Positions 36,980 through 45,093 of a stretch of DNA of 64,000 bases are shown one piece after another. Location of the stretch: contig NZ_CP125377.1 of the NCBI RefSeq assembly GCF_034008315.1, positions 4,962,501 to 5,026,500 of the forward strand. The letters run 5' to 3'. The notes under the pieces are model-generated. The model was not told where the DNA came from. It worked only from the letters and a program-made list of their open reading frames with translations, and did no database searches. Both the position numbers and the translations under genes were made by a program. The stretch is from Pseudomonas sp. P8_241. Its GTDB lineage: Bacteria > Pseudomonadota > Gammaproteobacteria > Pseudomonadales > Pseudomonadaceae. Position 1 is the first letter of the stretch. Every line of letters starts with the position of its first letter.

Positions 36980-37798
36980 TCAGTTCGCGACTTGTGACGT
37001 CCTTTCAGTGTGTGGCACCGGCATCACCGCAATCTCGTAGGGGTCGAAGATCTTCAGCATCTGACCGTTGTCCCGCAAGCCTTGCAGCAACCTGGTGAAG
37101 GCCTCGCCGCTGATGGGCGAGGCGGGACGAACAATGGCGTAGTGGTGATAGACCTGGTCGACGCGCTCGGACACCAGCAATTGTTTGGCGACTTGTTGGT
37201 TGCGCAAAAAGTAATCGCTCAAGTAAGAGCGCGTCACCAGGGCAATGTCGGCGCGCCCGCGCAACACCATCAACAGGTTGCTGTCGTGGGAATAGGTCAG
37301 CGTGGCGTTGTAGGTTTTCGCCAGGTACTGGGACTCGGCATTGAAACTGGCGAACTCGTAGTGATAGCCACTGAACAGCGCAAGACGTTTGCCGGTCAGG
37401 TCGGCAAAGTAATCTTGCTGCCGATCGGGCTGGCGTCGCGCGACAAAAATCTCGGCATCTTCCAGGCCCATGTCGACGGAGGTGTGGGGGACGCTGTCCC
37501 AACCCCATGCGGGGTTTTCGAAGAAGGCCATGTCGATCCGGCCCTGTTTGAAATCGCCAAAGCGCCGAGGAATGGAGGTGGGCACCAACACGAACTGATA
37601 GTCGGCTTGAGAAGCATTGAGGGCGTGGATCAACTGCGGCAGCAATCCGGTGTCGGCCCCCGATTCCGGGCGCACGGTGTATGGCGGAAAGTGAGCGGCA
37701 CCCACGCGCACCAGTTGCGCGGCCTGGGACGGCACCATCGATAATGCCCCAAGCGCCGCCAGCAAAAGCCGCGAGACCGTCCGGATTGGCAACCCCAT
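36980..37798 (-). CDS. periplasmic solute-binding protein (SBP_bac_3 family)
   Basis: A 272-residue protein with a signal peptide ending SQAAQ (about residue 27) followed by the family start LVRVGAAHFPPYTVRPESGADTGLLPQLI. It has the bilobal layout of polar amino-acid binding proteins and the hinge region GKRLALFSGYHYEFA. No ABC permease or ATPase gene is adjacent, so it may be an orphan binding protein or a sensor-type periplasmic protein. The ATG at 37798 is used; the preceding in-frame codon is TTG. It lies between the pyoverdine block and atuR; no IS box was seen before it. Confidence 0.8.
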   Translation of the reverse strand: MGLPIRTVSRLLLAALGALSMVPSQAAQLVRVGAAHFPPYTVRPESGADTGLLPQLIHALNASQADYQFVLVPTSIPRRFGDFKQGRIDMAFFENPAWGWDSVPHTSVDMGLEDAEIFVARRQPDRQQDYFADLTGKRLALFSGYHYEFASFNAESQYLAKTYNATLTYSHDSNLLMVLRGRADIALVTRSYLSDYFLRNQQVAKQLLVSERVDQVYHHYAIVRPASPISGEAFTRLLQGLRDNGQMLKIFDPYEIAVMPVPHTERTSQVAN

Positions 37799-37889
37799 CA
37801 AAACAAACCACTCCCCGATAGAACGGCATCAATGCATTGGCGCCAAGCGTTTCGCTCAATTAGCCAGCATTTTGCCATCCATTACAAGC

Positions 37890-38516
37890 TTATTGCTTCG
37901 CTTCGAGCACCAGAATCAACGCCTCTTCGGCCAATTGATCGAGGCTCATGCTGCCACCGGCGCGAAACCATGTCGTGGTCCAGGACAATGCCCCGGTCAG
38001 AAACCGTCGGGTGATGAACACATCCCCTCGAATAAAACCGGCACTTTTGGCCTCGTCCAGCACTTGCAACCAGATGTCCTCATAAATATCCCGCAGCGCC
38101 AGCACCTTGGCCTGACCCTCCCCGGACAGCGACCGCCATTCGTAGACCAGCACCGCCATGGCCTCGCCGCTGCCACCCATGATCGACTGCAATTCGCAGC
38201 GGATCAGCGCCAACACACGTTCACGCACATTGCCTGTCTCGGCGAGGGACGCGCGCATCAAGGCGGTGTTGTAGCGAATGGTCTCCTCCATTACCGCCCG
38301 CAGGATGTCGTCCTTGCTTTTGAAGTGATGAAAGATGCTTCCGGACTGAATGCCCACGGCGCCGGCCAGATCACGTACCGTCGTACGCTCATAGCCTTTA
38401 TTGCGGAACAGGTGAGCCGCCACTTGCAGCAGCTTGCCACGGGCGCTGTCCGGATCGGTCAACTGGCCGTTGCCGACCAATTCGCGCATGACGCTCAGGG
38501 CTTTTTGCTCGTCCAC
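37890..38516 (-). CDS. atuR: AtuR, TetR-family repressor of acyclic terpene utilisation
   Basis: A 208-residue TetR protein: the helix-turn-helix is at about residues 25-70 (GYERTTVRDLAGAVGIQSGSIFHHF), followed by a helical ligand-binding domain. The start is the GTG at 38516, with AGGAGAG about 9 bases upstream; a downstream in-frame ATG at 38489 is the alternative. It is divergent from atuA, as in P. aeruginosa, where AtuR is a repressor binding two inverted repeats of the atuR-atuA intergenic region. The corresponding operators are at 38604-38619 and 38648-38663. The inducer is probably an acyl-CoA intermediate of citronellol/geraniol breakdown. Confidence 0.85.
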   Translation of the reverse strand: MDEQKALSVMRELVGNGQLTDPDSARGKLLQVAAHLFRNKGYERTTVRDLAGAVGIQSGSIFHHFKSKDDILRAVMEETIRYNTALMRASLAETGNVRERVLALIRCELQSIMGGSGEAMAVLVYEWRSLSGEGQAKVLALRDIYEDIWLQVLDEAKSAGFIRGDVFITRRFLTGALSWTTTWFRAGGSMSLDQLAEEALILVLEAKQ

Positions 38517-38603
38517 CCATTCTCTCCTACAGTCGATCAATCCAATGCGCCAGCCCCCCGGAAACAATGGGGTTGCGCGGGCAATTTAAGCTGACGGCTT
38601 TAA

Positions 38604-38619
38604 CCAAGCAAGCGCTTGG
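38604..38619. promoter_or_regulatory. AtuR operator 1
   Basis: CCAAGCAAGCGCTTGG contains the perfect 10-bp palindrome CAAGCGCTTG at 38609-38618. The 16-mer is the exact reverse complement of operator 2. Confidence 0.75.
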
Positions 38620-38647
38620 GCAGAAGAAAGGTTCGGGCATTTACAAA

Positions 38648-38663
38648 CCAAGCGCTTGCTTGG
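38648..38663. promoter_or_regulatory. AtuR operator 2
   Basis: CCAAGCGCTTGCTTGG contains the palindrome CAAGCGCTTG at 38649-38658. Its centre is 40 bp from that of operator 1, about four helical turns, and it lies about 30 bases before the atuA ribosome binding site. Confidence 0.75.
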
Positions 38664-38694
38664 TAATGTCAATGCACTTCGGCTGGAGGTGACT

Positions 38695-40497
38695 ATGCAA
38701 CGGATTTCGCCTGAAACGATTCGTATCGGTTGTGCCAGTGCCTTCTGGGGCGACACCTCGACAGCGGCCGCGCAACTGGTGGAGCACGGGCATCTGGACT
38801 ATCTGGTCTTTGATTACCTGGCAGAAATCACTCTGTCCATCATGGCCGGTGCACGAATGAAAGATCCCCAAGCGGGTTATGCGGGTGACTTCATTGAAGT
38901 CCTCAGCCCCCTGCTTTCACACCTGGCCGAACAAAAAATTCGCGTCATCAGCAATGCCGGTGGAATCAACCCGAAAGCGTGCGCCGCCGCGCTGCAAGCT
39001 GCCTGCGACAAGGCCGGCGTGACGCTGAAAATCGCTGTGCTGCTGGGGGATGACCTGCAACCGCAGTTCAAACAACTCAGTAGCCTCGGCATTCATGAAA
39101 TGTTCAACGGCGCGCCATTGCCATCGATATGCGTATCGACCAATGCCTATCTGGGTGCGCCAGGCATTGTCGAGGCTTTGCGTCTGGGGGCGGACATCAT
39201 CATCACGGGGCGAGTGGTCGACAGCGCGGTGGTCAGCGCCGCCCTGGTGCATGAATTCGGCTGGTCGTGGCATGACTACGACAAACTGGCCCAGGCGGCA
39301 CTGGCCGGGCACATCATCGAATGTGGCGCCCAGTGCACTGGCGGCAATTTCACCGATTGGCGCGAGGTACCCGATTACGAGCACATCGGTTTCCCGATCG
39401 TCGAAGTCAGCGCCGACAGTCAGTTTGTTGTCAGCAAACCGCAAGGCTCCGGCGGCTTGATCACGCCGCTGACCGTCGGCGAACAAATGCTCTATGAGAT
39501 CGGTGACCCACGGGCCTATCTGCTGCCCGATGTGGTCTGCGATTTCACTCAAGTAAAACTGCAGCAACAAGGCAAGAACGCGGTCCGGGTCCACGGCGCG
39601 AAAGGCTTGCCGCCGACCGCTCAGTACAAGGTCAGCGCGACGTACCCGGACGGCTATCGCTGCACCGCCAGCTGCCTGATCGCCGGCATCGATGCATTCG
39701 CCAAGGCACGGCGCGTCAGCGACGCGATCATTAACAAGACATCGGAAATGTTCAGCCAGCGGGGTTGGGCACCCTTCAGCGAAGTGAACATCGAACTGCT
39801 CGGCAGCGAGGCTACTTATGGCCCCCACGGCCAGCGCCAGGACACTCGCGAAGTGGTGATCAAACTCGCCGTGCGCCATCCGAACAAACAGGCATTGATC
39901 ATGTTCTCCCGGGAAATCGCTCAGGCCGCCACCGGCATGGCGCCGGGGCTGACCGGGATTGTCGGTGGCCGGCCGACGGTGTATCCGCTGATCCGGCTGT
40001 TCTCGTTCCTGATCGACAAAACCGCCTGCACGCTGGACATTGATTTCATGGGCCGTCGTCACCCGTGTGCCCTGCCCGCCCTGGACGCGCTCGACACCCA
40101 CGACTTGCCCGTACCGGTCGAGCCACCCAAACCCGATGGTCGTGCCGACGCCAGCGTGGCCTTGATCAAACTCGCGGTCGCGCGCTCCGGCGACAAGGGC
40201 AACCACAGCAATATCGGCGTCATGGCCCGCGAGCCCGAATACCTGCCGTGGATCGCCGAAGCCTTGACCCCGGAAGTGATCGTCGACTGGATGAGCCATG
40301 TCCTCGACCCGGTGTTCGGGCGCGTTGAACGCTGGTATTTGCCCGCCAGCCACAGCCTGAATTTTCTGCTGGAGAACGCCCTCGGTGGCGGCGGCATCGC
40401 CAGCCTGCGGATCGACCCGCAAGGCAAGGCCTTCGCCCAGCAATTGCTGGAAATCCAGATTCCGGTGCCGCAGCGCATCGCCGACCAGGTCAAGTAG
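38695..40497 (+). CDS. atuA: AtuA, acyclic terpene utilisation protein
   Basis: A 600-residue protein of the AtuA family (formerly DUF1446): an N-terminal part with IGCASAFWGD and a C-terminal AtuA-like ferredoxin-fold-type domain containing LAVARSGDKGNHSNIGVMAR. It starts at the ATG at 38695 behind a strong GGAGGTGA. First gene of the atu operon; it is required for growth on citronellol-type terpenes, but its reaction is not firmly known, so I give no enzyme name. Regulated by AtuR from the adjacent operators. Confidence 0.92.
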   Translation: MQRISPETIRIGCASAFWGDTSTAAAQLVEHGHLDYLVFDYLAEITLSIMAGARMKDPQAGYAGDFIEVLSPLLSHLAEQKIRVISNAGGINPKACAAALQAACDKAGVTLKIAVLLGDDLQPQFKQLSSLGIHEMFNGAPLPSICVSTNAYLGAPGIVEALRLGADIIITGRVVDSAVVSAALVHEFGWSWHDYDKLAQAALAGHIIECGAQCTGGNFTDWREVPDYEHIGFPIVEVSADSQFVVSKPQGSGGLITPLTVGEQMLYEIGDPRAYLLPDVVCDFTQVKLQQQGKNAVRVHGAKGLPPTAQYKVSATYPDGYRCTASCLIAGIDAFAKARRVSDAIINKTSEMFSQRGWAPFSEVNIELLGSEATYGPHGQRQDTREVVIKLAVRHPNKQALIMFSREIAQAATGMAPGLTGIVGGRPTVYPLIRLFSFLIDKTACTLDIDFMGRRHPCALPALDALDTHDLPVPVEPPKPDGRADASVALIKLAVARSGDKGNHSNIGVMAREPEYLPWIAEALTPEVIVDWMSHVLDPVFGRVERWYLPASHSLNFLLENALGGGGIASLRIDPQGKAFAQQLLEIQIPVPQRIADQVK

Positions 40498-40509
40498 AGG
40501 ACTGCCGCC

Positions 40510-41379
40510 ATGGCCTACGATTCGATTTTCAAAGCCGATCTGTTTGCTGGCCAAAACATCATTGTCACCGGTGGCGGCAGTGGCATCGGCCGCTGCACGG
40601 CCCACGAACTGGCCGCCCTCGGCGCCCACGTGCTGCTGGTCGGACGCAAATCCGAAAAGCTCAAAACCGTTGCGGCGGAAATTTCCGATGACGGTGGCAA
40701 AGCCGATTGGGCGGCTTGCGATATACGCGACGAAGAAGCTGTCACGCACCTGGTCAGCGAGCTGATCCGCCGGCACGGCCCCATTCATGGCTTGGTCAAT
40801 AACGCTGGCGGACAGTACCCCTGCGCCCTTTCGTCGATCAATCAAAAAGGCTTCGAAACCGTGATGCGCACCAACCTGGTCGGCGGTTTCCTGATGGCCC
40901 GGGAAGTGTTCAATCAGTCCATGAGCAAGCACGGCGGCGCCATCGTCAACATGCTGGCCGACATGTGGGGCGGCATGCCCGGAATGGGGCACTCCGGTGC
41001 TGCGCGTTCGGGCATGGATAACCTGACCAAGACCGCCGCGTTCGAATGGGGTTACGCCGGCGTGCGAGTCAATGCCGTGGCGCCAGGCTGGATTGCTTCC
41101 AGCGGCATGGACACCTACGAAGGTGCCTTCAAGGCCGTGATCCCGACCTTGCGAGAACACGTGCCGCTCAAACGCATCGGGACAGAATCGGAAGTCAGCG
41201 CGGCGATTGTTTTCCTGCTCAGCCCAGCGGCTGCATTTGTCAGCGGCAGCACATTACGCATCGACGGAGCCGCCAGCCTCGGCGGGCGCGCGTGGCCGAT
41301 CCACAAGGCGACCAACAGTGAGTCTTACAACGGTTTCCACCGTGCCTACCTTCCCGATGTCCTCAGGGACAAGGAATAA
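40510..41379 (+). CDS. atuB: AtuB, SDR family dehydrogenase
   Basis: A 289-residue SDR protein with cofactor motif TGGGSGIG (about residues 20-27) and NNAGG. In place of YxxxK it has HSGAARSGMDNLTK, the arrangement of the trans-2-enoyl-CoA reductase/2,4-dienoyl-CoA reductase branch (PECR-like), so an acyl-CoA substrate is likely. It is encoded 12 bases after atuA and 3 bases before atuC. It is proposed to act in oxidation or reduction steps of terpene acyl-CoA intermediates; the precise step is uncertain. Confidence 0.9.
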   Translation: MAYDSIFKADLFAGQNIIVTGGGSGIGRCTAHELAALGAHVLLVGRKSEKLKTVAAEISDDGGKADWAACDIRDEEAVTHLVSELIRRHGPIHGLVNNAGGQYPCALSSINQKGFETVMRTNLVGGFLMAREVFNQSMSKHGGAIVNMLADMWGGMPGMGHSGAARSGMDNLTKTAAFEWGYAGVRVNAVAPGWIASSGMDTYEGAFKAVIPTLREHVPLKRIGTESEVSAAIVFLLSPAAAFVSGSTLRIDGAASLGGRAWPIHKATNSESYNGFHRAYLPDVLRDKE

Positions 41380-41382
41380 CCC

Positions 41383-42999
41383 ATGCCGGTGATTCAGTCG
41401 CAACTCGATCCCCATAGCGAACAGTTCGCGCAGAACCGTGCGGCGATGTTGAACGCTGTAGAGCAGGTCCGCACCCTTGAACAGAACCTGCTGACCAAGG
41501 CTGCCGAAGCCAAGCCGAAGTTCGAGAAACGCGGCCAGGTATTGCCCCGCGAGCGCCTCAATCTTTTACTCGATCCCGGCGCGCCGTTCCTCGAACTGGC
41601 CAGTCTGGCCGGCTACAAACTGCACGATGACAAGGACGGCAGCTCTGCCGGTGGCGGCCTGATCGCCGGCATCGGTTACGTTGCGGGCGTGCGGGTGCTG
41701 GTGGTGGCGAACAACAGTGCGATCAAGGGCGGAACCATTTCCCCCAGCGGTCTGAAAAAATCCCTGCGCCTGCAACAGATCGCCATGGAAAACAAACTGC
41801 CAGTGATCACCCTCGCCGAAAGCGGCGGCGCCAACCTCAATTACGCAGCGGAGATTTTCGTCGAAGGCGCGCGCAGCTTTGCCAACCAGGCGCGGATGTC
41901 GGCGATGGGCCTGCCACAGATCACCGTGGTGCACGGCTCTGCCACTGCAGGCGGCGCGTATCAACCTGGATTGTCGGACTACGTGGTGGTGGTACGCGGC
42001 AAGGCCAAATTGTTTTTGGCAGGCCCGCCGCTGCTCAAGGCGGCCACCGGTGAAGTCGCGACCGATGAGGAACTGGGCGGCGCCGAGATGCACGCCCAAA
42101 CCGCCGGCACCGCCGAGTACCTGGCGGAAAACGACGCCGACGGTGTGCATCAGGTGCGCGAGATCGTCAGCCTGCTGTCGTGGAACGATCAACTGCCCTG
42201 GCGACCTGAAGCACAATGGGCAGAGCCGCTCTACCCTATCGACGAACTGCTGGGGCTGATCCCGGACGACCCGAAAAAACCTTACGACGTGCGCGAAATC
42301 ATCGCCCGTATCGCCGATGGTTCGAACTTCCTCGACTTCAAGGTCGAGTTCGATCAGCAGACCGTCTGCGGTCATCTGAAAATCCAGGGTCGAACCTGTG
42401 GTTTCATCGGTAACAACGGCCCGATCACGCCCAAAGGTGCGAGCAAGGCAGCGCAGTTCATTCAGCTGTGTGACCAGAGCCAGACACCGCTGCTGTTTTT
42501 TCACAACACCACCGGGTTCATGGTCGGCACCGAATCGGAACAACAAGGCGTGATCAAGCATGGCGCCAAGATGATTCAAGCGGTGGCCAACGCCCGAGTA
42601 CCGAAACTGACCATCGTCGTCGGTGGTTCCTATGGTGCCGGCAACTATGCTATGTGCGGGCGTGGCCTTGACCCGCGCTTCATCTTCGCCTGGCCCAACA
42701 GCCGCACCGCGGTGATGGGCGGTGCCCAGGCAGGCAAGGTGCTGCGCATCGTCACCGAGGCCAAACAGGCCAATGATGGATTGGTGCCCGACCCGAAAAT
42801 GCTCGACATGCTGGAACAGGTCACCGCGCAGAAACTCGACAGCCAGTCCACGGCGCTCTACTGCAGCGCCAATCTGTGGGACGACGGCCTTATCGACCCG
42901 CGAGATACCCGGACGTTGCTCGGTTATTTACTCGATATCTGCCACGAAGCTGAAGTGCGGTCGCTTCAAACCAACAGTTTTGGCGTTTCGCGTTTTTGA
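41383..42999 (+). CDS. atuC: AtuC, geranyl-CoA carboxylase carboxyltransferase (beta) subunit
   Basis: A 538-residue acyl-CoA carboxyltransferase of the biotin-dependent family with N- and C-terminal crotonase-like halves: GGGLIAGIGYVAGVRVLVVANN and AESGGANLNYAAE in the first, LLFFHNTTGFMVGTESEQQG and VVGGSYGAGNYAMCGRGLDPRF in the second. With AtuF it carboxylates the gamma-methyl carbon of cis-geranyl-CoA to isohexenylglutaconyl-CoA. The neighbours make geranyl-CoA more likely than methylcrotonyl-CoA (LiuB) as substrate, since the paralogous LiuB would sit beside leucine-catabolism genes. Confidence 0.92.
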   Translation: MPVIQSQLDPHSEQFAQNRAAMLNAVEQVRTLEQNLLTKAAEAKPKFEKRGQVLPRERLNLLLDPGAPFLELASLAGYKLHDDKDGSSAGGGLIAGIGYVAGVRVLVVANNSAIKGGTISPSGLKKSLRLQQIAMENKLPVITLAESGGANLNYAAEIFVEGARSFANQARMSAMGLPQITVVHGSATAGGAYQPGLSDYVVVVRGKAKLFLAGPPLLKAATGEVATDEELGGAEMHAQTAGTAEYLAENDADGVHQVREIVSLLSWNDQLPWRPEAQWAEPLYPIDELLGLIPDDPKKPYDVREIIARIADGSNFLDFKVEFDQQTVCGHLKIQGRTCGFIGNNGPITPKGASKAAQFIQLCDQSQTPLLFFHNTTGFMVGTESEQQGVIKHGAKMIQAVANARVPKLTIVVGGSYGAGNYAMCGRGLDPRFIFAWPNSRTAVMGGAQAGKVLRIVTEAKQANDGLVPDPKMLDMLEQVTAQKLDSQSTALYCSANLWDDGLIDPRDTRTLLGYLLDICHEAEVRSLQTNSFGVSRF

Positions 43000-43024
43000 A
43001 TTGATCGTCAGGAGAACAATAAAA

Positions 43025-44182
43025 ATGATCTTCACCCAGGAACACGAAGCGCTGCGCCGCACGGTGCGCCAATTCGTCGAGCACGAGATCAATCCGCACG
43101 TCGATGAATGGGAAAAAGCCGGGCGCTTCCCCATCCACGAAATATTCCGCAAGGCCGGCGACCTCGGCTTGCTGGGCATTTCCAAACCGGAAAAATTCGG
43201 TGGCATGGGGCTCGACTACAGCTACTCGATTGTCGCTGCCGAGGAGTTCGGCACCATCCATTGCGGCGGCATCCCGATGTCCATCGGCGTGCAGACCGAC
43301 ATGTGCACCCCTGCGCTGGCCCGTTTCGGTTCCGATGAGTTGCGCGACGAGTTCCTGCGCCCGGCCATCAGCGGCGAGCAGGTCGGTTGCATTGGCGTTT
43401 CCGAAGTCGGTGCCGGTTCAGACGTGGCCGGGCTGAAAACCTGCGCACGCAAGGACGGCGACGACTACGTGATCAACGGCAGCAAGATGTGGATCACCAA
43501 CTCGCCGAGCGCCGACTTCATCTGCTTGCTGGCCAACACCTCGGACGACAAACCGCACATCAACAAGTCACTGATCATGGTGCCGATGAACGCGCCGGGC
43601 ATCACCCTCAGCTCGCATCTGGACAAACTCGGCATGCGCAGCTCGGAAACCGCCCAGGTGTTTTTCGACAACGTGCGCGTGCCACAGCGCAACCGCGTCG
43701 GCCATGAAGGTGCGGGGTTCATGATGCAGATGTTGCAGTTTCAGGAAGAACGCCTGTTCGGCGCCGCCAATATGATCAAGGGCCTGGAGTACTGCGTCGA
43801 CAGCACCATCGAGTATTGCAAGGAACGTAAAACCTTCGGCAATGCGCTGATCGACAACCAGGTTATCCATTTTCGCCTGGCCGAGCTGCAGACCGAAATC
43901 GAATGCCTGCGCGCGCTGGTCTACCAGGCCACCGAGCAATACGTCAAAGGCCAGGACGTTACGCGGCTGGCGTCCATGGCCAAGCTCAAGGCCGGGCGGC
44001 TGGGGCGCGAAGTCAGCGACAGTTGCCTGCAATACTGGGGCGGCATGGGTTTCATGTGGGACAACCCGGTGGCCCGCGCCTATCGTGATGTACGGCTGGT
44101 ATCGATTGGCGGTGGTGCCGACGAAATCATGCTGGGGATCATCTGCAAACTCATGGGTATCCTGCCGGGGAAAAAGCAATGA
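43025..44182 (+). CDS. atuD: AtuD, citronellyl-CoA dehydrogenase
   Basis: A 385-residue acyl-CoA dehydrogenase. FAD and substrate motifs include CIGVSEVGAGSDVAG (about residues 125-139), WITNS (about 158) and the C-terminal QYWGGMGFMWDNPVARAYRDVR block with the FAD-binding region. It starts at the ATG at 43025 behind CAGGAGAAC, 25 bases after atuC. In the Atu pathway it oxidises citronellyl-CoA to cis-geranyl-CoA, feeding the AtuC/AtuF carboxylase. Confidence 0.9.
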   Translation: MIFTQEHEALRRTVRQFVEHEINPHVDEWEKAGRFPIHEIFRKAGDLGLLGISKPEKFGGMGLDYSYSIVAAEEFGTIHCGGIPMSIGVQTDMCTPALARFGSDELRDEFLRPAISGEQVGCIGVSEVGAGSDVAGLKTCARKDGDDYVINGSKMWITNSPSADFICLLANTSDDKPHINKSLIMVPMNAPGITLSSHLDKLGMRSSETAQVFFDNVRVPQRNRVGHEGAGFMMQMLQFQEERLFGAANMIKGLEYCVDSTIEYCKERKTFGNALIDNQVIHFRLAELQTEIECLRALVYQATEQYVKGQDVTRLASMAKLKAGRLGREVSDSCLQYWGGMGFMWDNPVARAYRDVRLVSIGGGADEIMLGIICKLMGILPGKKQ

Positions 44183-44976
44183 ACAACCTGCCGGTTTGCC
44201 AAACCCTGCTGCTGGAGCTGCACAACGGCGTGTTGCACATCACCCTCAACCGGCCGGAAAGTCGCAACGCCATGAGCCTGCAAATGGTCACCGAATTACG
44301 TTCGGTGCTGGCCTCGGTACGCGATAAGCCAGGGGTTCGCGCACTGGTGATTGGTGGCGTCGGTGGGCACTTCTGTGCCGGCGGCGACCTCAAGGACCTG
44401 GCCAACGCCCGCGCTCAGGGTCCCAATGCCCACCGCGATTTGAACCGGGTGTTCGGTGCGCTGCTGCAAGAGATGCAACACACGCCGCAAGTGGTGATCA
44501 CGGTGCTGCAAGGCGCTGTATTGGGCGGTGGTTTAGGACTGGCGTGTGTCAGCGATATCGCCATGGCCGATCATTCAGCGCAATTCGGCCTGCCGGAAAC
44601 CAGCCTCGGCCTGTTGCCCGCGCAGATCGTGCCGTTCGTGGTGCAACGCATCGGCCTGACCCAGGCCCGGCGACTGGCCCTGACAGCGGCCCGTTTCGAT
44701 GGTATCCAGGCGCGGCGGATGGGGCTGGTGCATTTTGTGGAACACGATCCACAGACGCTGGCCGAGCGCCTCGACGAGGTCTTGGCCCATGTGTTGTGTT
44801 GTGCTCCGGGGGCCAACGCGGCAACCAAGAAGCTCTTGTTGGCGAGTGCAGGACAACCGTCGGACGCCCTGCTCGATCAAGCGGCCCAATGGTTCAGCGA
44901 AGCGGTGACCGGGCCTGAAGGGGTCGAAGGAACGATGGCCTTCTTGCAAAAACGTAAACCGGGGTGGGCTTCTTGA
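44179..44976 (+). CDS. atuE: AtuE, isohexenylglutaconyl-CoA hydratase
   Basis: A 265-residue crotonase-fold protein. The oxyanion-hole blocks are GVGGHFCAGGDLKDL (about residues 57-71) and VLQGAVLGGGLGLACVSDIAMAD (about 111-133), followed by GLPETSLGLLPAQI. It overlaps atuD by four bases (ATGA). It hydrates isohexenylglutaconyl-CoA, the step after carboxylation, giving the substrate for a lyase that releases acetate and enters the leucine/Liu route. A REP doublet follows the stop. Confidence 0.9.
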   Translation: MNNLPVCQTLLLELHNGVLHITLNRPESRNAMSLQMVTELRSVLASVRDKPGVRALVIGGVGGHFCAGGDLKDLANARAQGPNAHRDLNRVFGALLQEMQHTPQVVITVLQGAVLGGGLGLACVSDIAMADHSAQFGLPETSLGLLPAQIVPFVVQRIGLTQARRLALTAARFDGIQARRMGLVHFVEHDPQTLAERLDEVLAHVLCCAPGANAATKKLLLASAGQPSDALLDQAAQWFSEAVTGPEGVEGTMAFLQKRKPGWAS

Positions 44977-44978
44977 AA

Positions 44979-45054
44979 GCATCGCTGGCAAGCCAGCTCC
45001 TACAGGTTCTGTGTGCGACATAAATCCACTGTAGGAGCTGGCTTGCCAGCGATG
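44979..45054. repeat. REP doublet inside the atu operon
   Basis: GCATCGCTGGCAAGCCAGC (from 44979) and GCTGGCTTGCCAGCGATG (to 45054) are inverted copies of the GCTGGCAAGCCAGC-type REP, separated by about 22 bases beyond the CTCCTACAG tails. They fill most of the 117-base gap between atuE and atuF and could lower or uncouple atuF expression. Confidence 0.88.
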
Positions 45055-45093
45055 AGGCCCGACCAGACACCGCAACTTTCAGAGAGCCACCCC

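Noticed and set aside
38917..41160. A 747-codon minus-strand frame across atuA and atuB
   Set aside because: It is antisense to two well-supported genes with ribosome sites and family motifs; it is a composition artefact.
45013..45093. Upstream extension of the atuF open frame
   Set aside because: It is translated REP sequence; the ATG at 45094 begins the conserved biotin carboxylase N-terminus.
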